11,044 bases of DNA, taken from positions 1 to 11,044 of the forward strand of contig CAKQGH010000019.1 of the NCBI GenBank assembly GCA_934232895.1. Reading direction: 5' to 3'. Each line of letters opens with the position of its first letter. The first letter of the stretch is position 1. The notes beneath the pieces were generated by a model. It ran no database searches. It saw only the letters and a list, made by a program, of their open reading frames with translations, and had not been told where the DNA came from. Positions 6,918 to 11,044 of the stretch are shown here, one piece after another. Origin of the DNA: an uncultured Alphaproteobacteria bacterium. GTDB lineage: Bacteria > Pseudomonadota > Alphaproteobacteria > Rs-D84. The position numbers and the translations under genes are program-made.

Positions 6918-6951
6918 GTTTGTATAGACAAGGAGAAAAGGTTTCAAAACC

Positions 6952-6982
6952 CCAGAAAACCGCGAAAAAACCGGAATTCTGG
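6952..6982 (+). other. Leader stem-loop CCAGAA/TTCTGG
   Basis: CCAGAA (6952-6957) pairs with TTCTGG (6977-6982), with an inner CCG/CGG (6960-6962, 6972-6974), in the presumed 5' leader of the 111-aa gene. An A-rich stretch, not a T-run, follows, so it is not a terminator. The same stem sequence reappears after the gene at 7469-7485. Confidence 0.45.
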
Positions 6983-7091
6983 CAAAAAATAAAAACAAAC
7001 AGAAATTTAATTGATAAAAATGTAAATACGTGTGTAAATACATCAAATCGATTGAATTTTTACAAACCCAAGTGAAAGGAGGGACCCGCGT

Positions 7092-7427
7092 ATGCCAAAA
7101 AATATCAAAGAAATCATGATTGCCTTGAACAAAGTTCTGACAACAACGGTTTGGGTAAACGAGGATCGTCAAATCATATCATTGGCCGATGAATTGAAAA
7201 TTGGCCTGGGCAATGCCCCGCGCAGCATCGAGGATTTGCCCCGCGCATCGTTGGTTGGTGCGTATGTTTCGTTGCAAATTCGTACCGATAATTTTGATGT
7301 TGCGGCCGAAAGCATGGACACAAAAACATTGGCATTGAATGTAAAATCTATGGTTTTTGCCGAAGCGAAAAAGATTATGGATTCCGCCGAAAGTCAAGAA
7401 AGTTCGGTTGTTGCGCGCGCAGCATAA
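7092..7427 (+). CDS. Unrecognised 111-aa protein, probably expressed
   Basis: I do not recognise this family. The protein has no signal peptide, membrane segment or cysteine, so it is probably cytosolic and soluble. The N-terminal half (KEIMIALNKVLTT, then a Trp at 22, then IISLADELKIGLG) and the C-terminal half (LALNVKSMVFAEAKKIMD) look helical; the last 15 residues are Ser/Glu/Ala-rich and probably flexible. It is a real gene by several signs: a near-perfect Shine-Dalgarno AAAGGAGG (7075-7082) 9 nt before the ATG, codon use like its neighbours (TTG leucine, GCA and GCC alanine), a promoter upstream and a strong terminator downstream. It is transcribed alone, divergent from mraZ and convergent with clsC, so context gives no function. 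Confidence 0.85.
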   Translation: MPKNIKEIMIALNKVLTTTVWVNEDRQIISLADELKIGLGNAPRSIEDLPRASLVGAYVSLQIRTDNFDVAAESMDTKTLALNVKSMVFAEAKKIMDSAESQESSVVARAA

Positions 7428-7468
7428 TACGCCCGCAACATACGCGGAAATCAAGGCATAGTACAAGT

Positions 7469-7485
7469 TTCTGGGAATACCAGAA
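7469..7485 (+). other. Trailer stem-loop TTCTGG/CCAGAA
   Basis: TTCTGG, loop GAATA, CCAGAA: a perfect 6 bp stem in the 3' region of the 111-aa gene. It lies 42 nt after the stop and 10 nt before the terminator stem. It uses the same stem sequences as the leader hairpin at 6952-6982, in the opposite order. Confidence 0.55.
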
Positions 7486-7495
7486 GGAAGGGAGT

Positions 7496-7530
7496 AGCCA
7501 CCGTCGAGTAATCGCCGGTGGTTATCTTTT
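7496..7530 (+). terminator. Terminator of the 111-aa gene
   Basis: AGCCACCG (7496-7503) pairs with CGGTGGTT (7516-7523, one G-U). Above one mismatch, CGA/TCG adds 3 bp capped by a GTAA (GNRA-type) tetraloop. The tail TATCTTTT ends at 7530. Composite element 2 begins 2 nt later. Confidence 0.75.
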
Positions 7531-7533
7531 GCC

Positions 7534-7568
7534 AGAGAGCAAAGCGCAGAGAGCAAAGAGCAGAGAGC
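7534..7568 (+). repeat. Left heptamer array of element 2 (5 units)
   Basis: AGAGAGC, AAAGCGC, AGAGAGC, AAAGAGC, AGAGAGC, then AATG, as in element 1. The AAAGCGC second unit is identical to the second unit of the right array, which suggests the two ends are copied or corrected together. Confidence 0.95.
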
Positions 7569-7597
7569 AATGTGGCGCGCCATCCGGCGCAATGAAA

Positions 7598-7625
7598 AGT
7601 TCAAAGTTCAGAGTTCAAAGTTCAA
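7598..7625 (+). repeat. Second type of heptamer array, AGTTCAA x4
   Basis: Four contiguous 7 bp units: AGTTCAA, AGTTCAG, AGTTCAA, AGTTCAA. The unit length equals that of the boundary arrays but the sequence is unrelated, so 7 bp periodicity is a property of the element and not of one motif. Confidence 0.92.
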
Positions 7626-7676
7626 AATCTCGGTGTCAAGCACTTGGATGATAAGGAATAAAGAACGTAGCAAGTT

Positions 7677-7714
7677 CCCCTCTGGCCAGAGGGGTGGCGC
7701 AACGCGCCGGGGTG
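7677..7714 (+). repeat. Double-hairpin module, copy 2
   Basis: CCCCTCTGG/CCAGAGGGG (7677-7694), one T, GGCGC-AAC-GCGCC (7696-7708), then GGGGTG. Compared with copy 1 at 5910, stem one has C-G replaced by T-A at its seventh pair, and stem two has A-T replaced by G-C at its fourth pair: paired substitutions that keep both hairpins. Confidence 0.9.
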
Positions 7715-7721
7715 TCGTATT

Positions 7722-7750
7722 GCTCTCTGCTCTCTGCGCTTTGCTCTCTG
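7722..7750 (-). repeat. Right heptamer array of element 2 (4 units, inverted)
   Basis: On the minus strand from 7750: C, AGAGAGC, AAAGCGC, AGAGAGC, AGAGAGC, then AATA. It abuts the clsC terminal hairpin, which begins at 7751. Confidence 0.95.
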
Positions 7751-7781
7751 ATAACAAATGCGCCATCGGCGCATTTGTTAT
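7751..7781 (-). terminator. Perfect 14 bp hairpin containing the clsC stop codon
   Basis: ATAACAAATGCGCC (7751-7764), loop ATC, and its exact complement (7768-7781). The clsC TAA (7780-7778) lies inside the stem. On the minus strand the 3' arm is T-rich (TTTGTTAT) but has no long T-run after it, so termination is likely but the T-tract is imperfect. Confidence 0.7.
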
Positions 7782-9367
7782 ACAAACTTTTCTGGAATCA
7801 AGCGCATCATAATCTTCCACCCGCGGCGGAATATTGTTGTGTCGGGACTGTGGTGGTATACGCGTGGTGTGTCGTCGCCCGGGCGCATACCGGTCCAGAC
7901 CGTATCGCCATTTTCGTCGGTCGTCACATGCCACGCCGTTTGCGCGTCGCGCAAAATCATTTCACGCAGTTTTTTTGCAAATTCGCGACTTTCAAATATC
8001 GCAACATTTTCGGTGTTGAAATAGGCGCTGCGTGGGTCCAGGTTAAAACTACCAATCCATGAAATACGGTCGTCAAACACTATGGTCTTGCTGTGCAGTA
8101 CCGAAAAAGCATTGTGCCGGCGTTCACGGTCGTGTTCTTGGCCGCGCAGGTTTTCCGCCGACAGCATAAATTCGTAAACATCGGCCCCAGATTCAATCAG
8201 TTGCCGCCGATACTTTTCCCATTTGGCATACACGGTTGGCGCGTTCGTCGATGCCAGCGAATTTGTGACAATGGTCATGTGAACGCCAGATTTTTCCTCG
8301 TGCAACATGTGTTCCAGGCCGCCCTGGCCGGGGACAAAGTATGCCGCCGACATATAAACACTGTTGTCGGTTTCGTCCCACAGGTGCTGCAACGCGCGCA
8401 CAATATCGCCGCGGTATTCTTGCTTTTCGGCCATGGTCATTTCAACCTTGGCGGGTGGGTCGGCCAAGAATTTCCCGTGGCCCCAACTGAAATCAAAGTT
8501 TTTCTGGTTAAATTTGCGTATTGCCATTTGTATAATGGTGTTGTATCGACGCACATCGTCGGCACTGCGCTGTTGAATTTCGTCAAATTTGGCCTCTAAC
8601 TTGCGCATAGCCTTTTTTGATTTGGCCTTGGGAAATACATCGGCCGGAATTGCCAAGTGGTGATTCCAGTATTCATCAAAACTGGCGGTGGCATATTTCG
8701 TCATATCGCCCAGAAACAAAACATCGGTATCGGAAAAATTAGACGCGGTTTCCGGATAGAAATAATTACTGCCCACATTGCGACCGCCGGTAATGTATGC
8801 GATGTTGTCCACAATGAACAATTTGTTGTGCATGCGGGAATTCAGCCGGTTAAAATCCATCAAAAATTGCGGATAATACAGGCCTGGCGTCCGGCACGGC
8901 ACGGTATTGAAAACCTTGACCTCGATATTAGGGTGCTGGTTCAGCAACATTACATCAACAATGTCGGATTTCGTCCCATAATCATCCAGCAATATTCGCA
9001 CGCGCACCCCGCGGTCGGCGGCGTTTTTCAGTTCGCCAATTAAAACCTTGGATGAAAAATCATTACTGTAAATATATGTTTGCAGGTCAATGGTCTTTGT
9101 AGCCATGCGCGCAAATGCCGCGCGAATAACAAACGCCGACAACCCATCGTCAATCAGTGTTGCGCCCGATATATTCTCGCCATGCGTCAATTCGCCGGCG
9201 TATGTTTGTGCAATTGGTGTCTGCATCGGGTCATAATTAAAATCGGCCGATGTGATTTTAGGAACATATTCATTTAATCGCCGGTCATTTGTGGTTGTTG
9301 GCACGGTCGTGCACCCAATAAATGGCAACGACAACAGCAGCATAGAAAATCGTTTTAATCCAGACAA
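7778..9367 (-). CDS. clsC: ClsC-type cardiolipin synthase / phospholipase D family lipoprotein
   Basis: A 529-residue PLD-superfamily enzyme with two HKD motifs: HNKLFIVD (H180, K182, D187), followed by GGRNVGSNYF, and HSKTIVFD (H425, K427, D432), followed by GSFNLDPRSAYFNTE. These blocks match E. coli ClsC (YmdC), which makes cardiolipin from phosphatidylglycerol and phosphatidylethanolamine. The N terminus (KRF, a hydrophobic run, then FIGC with C19) looks like a lipoprotein signal with a slightly atypical lipobox, so it is probably membrane-anchored and facing the periplasm. The start is TTG at 9367, which supplies the Lys-Arg n-region; the alternative ATG at 9343 would leave no positive charge before the hydrophobic core. 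No strong Shine-Dalgarno is seen. It is transcribed alone. A broader PLD-family phospholipase cannot be excluded. Confidence 0.85.
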   Translation of the reverse strand: MSGLKRFSMLLLSLPFIGCTTVPTTTNDRRLNEYVPKITSADFNYDPMQTPIAQTYAGELTHGENISGATLIDDGLSAFVIRAAFARMATKTIDLQTYIYSNDFSSKVLIGELKNAADRGVRVRILLDDYGTKSDIVDVMLLNQHPNIEVKVFNTVPCRTPGLYYPQFLMDFNRLNSRMHNKLFIVDNIAYITGGRNVGSNYFYPETASNFSDTDVLFLGDMTKYATASFDEYWNHHLAIPADVFPKAKSKKAMRKLEAKFDEIQQRSADDVRRYNTIIQMAIRKFNQKNFDFSWGHGKFLADPPAKVEMTMAEKQEYRGDIVRALQHLWDETDNSVYMSAAYFVPGQGGLEHMLHEEKSGVHMTIVTNSLASTNAPTVYAKWEKYRRQLIESGADVYEFMLSAENLRGQEHDRERRHNAFSVLHSKTIVFDDRISWIGSFNLDPRSAYFNTENVAIFESREFAKKLREMILRDAQTAWHVTTDENGDTVWTGMRPGDDTPRVYHHSPDTTIFRRGWKIMMRLIPEKFV

Positions 9368-9390
9368 TTCGAAAACAAACCCTGGGGCGA

Positions 9391-9418
9391 ATTATAGTAT
9401 AAAAATAAAACAAGACAA
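9391..9418 (-). promoter_or_regulatory. clsC promoter
   Basis: On the minus strand: -35 TTGTCT (9418-9413, 4 of 6), a 16 bp spacer, and a perfect -10 TATAAT (9396-9391). The transcript would start near 9384, about 17 nt before the TTG start codon. Confidence 0.7.
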
Positions 9419-9530
9419 GTTAAATTCATTAAAAAAGATAATAATCTTTGGTGGCGCCACACCACAAACAAAATGTACACAAAAATCGCCGCCCGGCCCC
9501 GGTCACCGTGGCACGCCGCTAAAAAAAGAC

Positions 9531-9643
9531 TGCCGAAAAAAACGGTGGTTTTTTTGCGGCACAATGCCGCTTGACTAACCCACGGATTTTTGGGTATAAT
9601 ATCCGCGTATTGATGTCGAAAAAAACCACCGTTTTTTTCGGCA
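9531..9643. repeat. Inverted-repeat cassette enclosing a promoter (candidate inverton)
   Basis: Two perfect 25 bp arms, TGCCG-A7-CGGTGG-T7 (9531-9555) and its exact reverse complement (9619-9643), flank a 63 bp spacer (9556-9618). The spacer holds the hairpin GCGGCA-CAA-TGCCGC (9556-9570) and a strong plus-strand promoter (9571-9600). Each arm is itself nearly self-complementary; the right arm forms CGAAAAAAAC-CACC-GTTTTTTTCG (9617-9640). No flanking target duplication is visible, which argues against a simple transposon insertion. Flipping the spacer would point the promoter at clsC instead of the exported-protein gene. Confidence 0.7.
9571..9600 (+). promoter_or_regulatory. Strong promoter inside the inverted-repeat cassette
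   Basis: -35 TTGACT (9571-9576, 5 of 6), an 18 bp spacer, and a perfect -10 TATAAT (9595-9600). A short inverted repeat CGGAT (9583-9587)/ATCCG (9601-9605) brackets the -10. Transcription would begin near 9607 and at once cross the right repeat arm, which can fold into an A/T-rich hairpin. Confidence 0.75.
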
Positions 9644-9742
9644 AATTCGGATACGCATTTGGGGATTGTAATGGGAATTTTTATCATGGCAAAACATACA
9701 AATTTAATTTTGTTTGGCAAATGTATGAATTTGTGTGTTTTT

Positions 9743-9770
9743 TTGTTTGCGTCATATTGCGCAATATGAT
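9743..9770 (+). promoter_or_regulatory. Second promoter of the exported-protein gene with overlapping palindrome
   Basis: -35 TTGTTT (9743-9748), a 16 bp spacer and -10 TATGAT (9765-9770, 5 of 6). A perfect 18 bp palindrome, TCATATTGC/GCAATATGA (9752-9769), fills the spacer and covers most of the -10, a position suited to a repressor operator. Confidence 0.5.
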
Positions 9771-9803
9771 AAAATTACCACAACCAGAAGGGAAGGTTTC
9801 GTT

Positions 9804-11044
9804 ATGAAAAGATTGATTGCTGTGTTAAGTGGATTGTTGGTTTTGCCCGCATTTGCCGAGGTTGCACCAGCATATTACTACGAAGATGCTGTGGAATATT
9901 CTGATGCCGATTATGCGACGGATGATGTCGCTGATGTTGATGATGCAACACAATCGGACGATGAATCACCGGCAACCACGCCGGTTGCACCGGCGGCATC
10001 GGCGGTGGCTGCACGGAACACAACAACCCGTTCCGCATCATCGCGTGCGGTTCCGGCAACAACATCGCGTACCGCACCGGGTCGTACAAATACAACAACC
10101 GGTCGTGCGGTTGCGGCGCGTACCGCAACAACAACCGCGAACGCAACATCGGCGCGCGGGTCAACATCGCGTGCGGTGCGTTCGGCAACAACCACCCGTT
10201 CTGGCGCGGCATCAAATACAAATAAAACAGTTTCTGCGCGTCGTAATGTTCCAACAACCGGAACAACGGCCGCACGTGCATCAATCGTTCAATCTGATAC
10301 GGTAAACACACCACTGTACACCGGTCGTGTTGGCGTCCGCACCGCGGGCGTGTCGGCGCGTTCGTCGGGTGTGCGTGTTGCATCGTCATCTGTGTCAACA
10401 ACATCGTTGTCGACGGATACCGCCACGGTATCGGCGGCATCAACAACATCGGCAATGGACGAATTGGCACAATTGACCGATTTTTGCAAGGCGCAATATC
10501 AATCATGTATGGATAATTTCTGCAATGTTCTGGATGACAACCAGGGTCGTTGCAGTTGCAGCAAAAATATCAAGAATTACGAAAAAACCGAAACCGCATT
10601 GAAACAGGCAACCGAAGAATTGCAAAACGTTGCACAAAAGATTCAATACATCGGTTTGTCGTCTGACGAAATTGACACATTGTTCACCCAGACCGAGGCT
10701 GAATTGCAAATGTCAAAATCCAGCGACAGCAGCCAGTTAAAAACCGACCTGGACAAGGTTAAAAATATGATTGTGAATGTCAAATCAGGCACGGCGACAT
10801 CCACCGCCGACACCGGCATCAGCATGGACCTGTCCGGTTTGTTGGATTTCAGCGTCAGCAGCGCCGGTTTCGACCTCAGTGCATTCTTGGGCAATTCGTC
10901 GTCTGACACATCCAGCATCAGCAACCAACGCGGCGAACAGTTATATAAAACCGCGGCGGCGCGTTGCAAAACCTCCGTCTTGAACAGTTGCACCGCACAG
11001 GGCGTCGATGCTTCTGTTATTACCAATTCTTATGATTTGGAAAT
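9804..11044 (+). CDS. Exported low-complexity / Cys-rich / coiled-coil protein (3' end outside window)
   Basis: The frame is open to the window edge, 413 residues so far. A classic signal peptide (MKR, hydrophobic core, cleavage after AFA at residue 18) sends it across the inner membrane. Residues 24-54 are acidic and aromatic (YYYED, then many Asp). Residues 55-215 are Thr/Ser/Ala-rich and strongly basic, with Arg as almost the only charged residue, and are probably disordered. Residues 226-252 carry five cysteines (C228, C235, C240, C250, C252), compatible with periplasmic disulphides. Residues 253-325 are Lys/Glu/Gln-rich and likely coiled coil. A Ser/Asp/Leu-rich stretch follows, and two more cysteines (C388, C396) lie near the edge. 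The start is supported by AAGGGAAGG (9788-9796), 7 nt before the ATG. I do not recognise the family; an envelope or surface-associated structural role is a guess. Confidence 0.85.
   Translation, partial: MKRLIAVLSGLLVLPAFAEVAPAYYYEDAVEYSDADYATDDVADVDDATQSDDESPATTPVAPAASAVAARNTTTRSASSRAVPATTSRTAPGRTNTTTGRAVAARTATTTANATSARGSTSRAVRSATTTRSGAASNTNKTVSARRNVPTTGTTAARASIVQSDTVNTPLYTGRVGVRTAGVSARSSGVRVASSSVSTTSLSTDTATVSAASTTSAMDELAQLTDFCKAQYQSCMDNFCNVLDDNQGRCSCSKNIKNYEKTETALKQATEELQNVAQKIQYIGLSSDEIDTLFTQTEAELQMSKSSDSSQLKTDLDKVKNMIVNVKSGTATSTADTGISMDLSGLLDFSVSSAGFDLSAFLGNSSSDTSSISNQRGEQLYKTAAARCKTSVLNSCTAQGVDASVITNSYDLE

Larger units (their letters stand above)
6711..7091. other. Divergent control region between mraZ and the 111-aa gene
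   Basis: This 381 bp AT-rich gap carries the mraZ promoter and 5'UTR, the promoter and roughly 165 nt leader of the 111-aa gene, and an inverted repeat AAAATTCAT (6841-6849)/ATGAATTTT (6875-6883) between the two promoters. A direct repeat TGTAAATAC occurs at 7021-7029 and 7033-7041, exactly 12 bp apart. A 66-codon frame at 6875-7075 was not accepted as a gene: it has no ribosome binding site and its composition is Lys/Asn-rich, like plain AT-rich DNA. Confidence 0.6.
7533..7750 (+). repeat. Composite palindromic repeat element 2 (218 bp), no coding content
   Basis: Same plan as element 1. The left array has five heptamers (7534-7568) and the right has four, inverted (7750-7722); the outermost 22 bases of the two ends are perfectly complementary, including the AAAGCGC variant unit. 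Inside are an imperfect GC hairpin with GCGCC-ATCC-GGCGC (7577-7590), a different heptamer array (7598-7625), about 50 bp without a feature, and the double-hairpin module (7677-7714). It fills the gap between the terminator of the 111-aa gene and the hairpin at the end of clsC. It lacks the TGTCATTC and GTGTCCGC palindromes of element 1, so the shared core is heptamer ends, a GC hairpin and the double hairpin. Confidence 0.85.
9368..9803. other. Divergent intergenic region with promoter-bearing inverted-repeat cassette
   Basis: This 436 bp gap separates clsC from the exported-protein gene. It contains the clsC promoter, a small AAAGAT/ATCTTT inverted repeat near 9434-9450, a GC-rich stretch at about 9487-9519 with no clear feature, the 113 bp inverted-repeat cassette (9531-9643), and a second plus-strand promoter with a palindrome (9743-9770). 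A frame from 9571 or ATG 9613 to 9807 has no ribosome binding site and crosses the repeat arm, so I do not call it a gene. Confidence 0.7.

Noticed and set aside
6875..7075. 66-codon open frame on the plus strand
   Set aside because: It has no ribosome binding site, a Lys/Asn/Phe-rich composition expected of AT-rich non-coding DNA, and it overlaps a likely promoter and leader.
7460..7530. GGGAGTAGCC stretch resembling the yybP-ykoY (manganese) riboswitch core
   Set aside because: The second conserved loop and the overall four-way fold are missing, and no manganese transporter or similar gene lies downstream; it is better explained as a 3' hairpin plus terminator.
9531..9643. Simple miniature transposon with 25 bp terminal repeats
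   Set aside because: No direct target duplication is visible on either side, and the spacer carries a functional-looking promoter; not excluded, but the inverton reading explains more.
9571..9807. Open frame on the plus strand through the right repeat arm (MSKKTTVFFG from ATG 9613)
   Set aside because: No Shine-Dalgarno; the KKTTVFFG stretch is only the translation of the inverted repeat and appears on the other strand too; it runs into the next gene's ribosome binding site.
9802..10506. 234-codon open frame on the minus strand opposite the exported-protein gene
   Set aside because: Its His/Pro/Arg/Leu-rich content is the mirror of Thr/Ser/Ala codons on the plus strand, where a signal peptide and ribosome binding site mark the real gene.

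Overview
The window looks like chromosomal DNA of a proteobacterium, most likely an uncultured host-associated alphaproteobacterium. This rests on the RpoC, PlsX and MraZ sequences, moderate GC with strong use of TTG for leucine, and families of short palindromic intergenic repeats. The taxonomic call is an inference; no rRNA or tRNA gene is present to anchor it.

Layout. (1) Positions 1-5790, plus strand: the end of rpoC (RNA polymerase beta prime, cut off at its 5' end by the window edge), a small HAD-type phosphatase, rpmF (ribosomal protein L32, 49 aa) with its own promoter and terminator, and plsX (phosphate acyltransferase), which ends in a strong terminator. (2) 5819-6233: a 415 bp composite repeat element with no gene. 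(3) 6261-6710, minus strand: mraZ, standing alone with its own promoter and terminator rather than leading a division and cell-wall (dcw) cluster. (4) 6711-7091: a divergent control region. (5) 7092-7427, plus strand: an unrecognised 111-aa protein with a very strong ribosome binding site and structured leader and trailer. (6) 7533-7750: a second, 218 bp composite repeat element. (7) 7778-9367, minus strand: a ClsC-type cardiolipin synthase lipoprotein. (8) 9368-9803: a divergent intergenic region holding a 113 bp inverted-repeat cassette with a promoter inside it. (9) 9804 to the end, plus strand: an exported protein with acidic and basic low-complexity segments, a Cys-rich segment and a predicted coiled coil, cut off by the window edge.

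Two things stand out. First, both composite elements are bounded by inverted arrays of the same heptamer (AGAGAGC), carry the same covarying double-hairpin module, and fit closely between the terminators of two convergent genes. They look like a mobile or copy-edited terminator-associated repeat family. Second, the promoter between clsC and the exported-protein gene sits between perfect 25 bp inverted repeats, the layout of a phase-variable invertible promoter (inverton). No recombinase is visible in the window, so inversion is a hypothesis.

The genes cover transcription (rpoC), translation (rpmF), phospholipid synthesis (plsX early, clsC late) and envelope or division control (mraZ). Apart from rpmF-plsX, a widely conserved pair, the genes do not form an obvious shared pathway.
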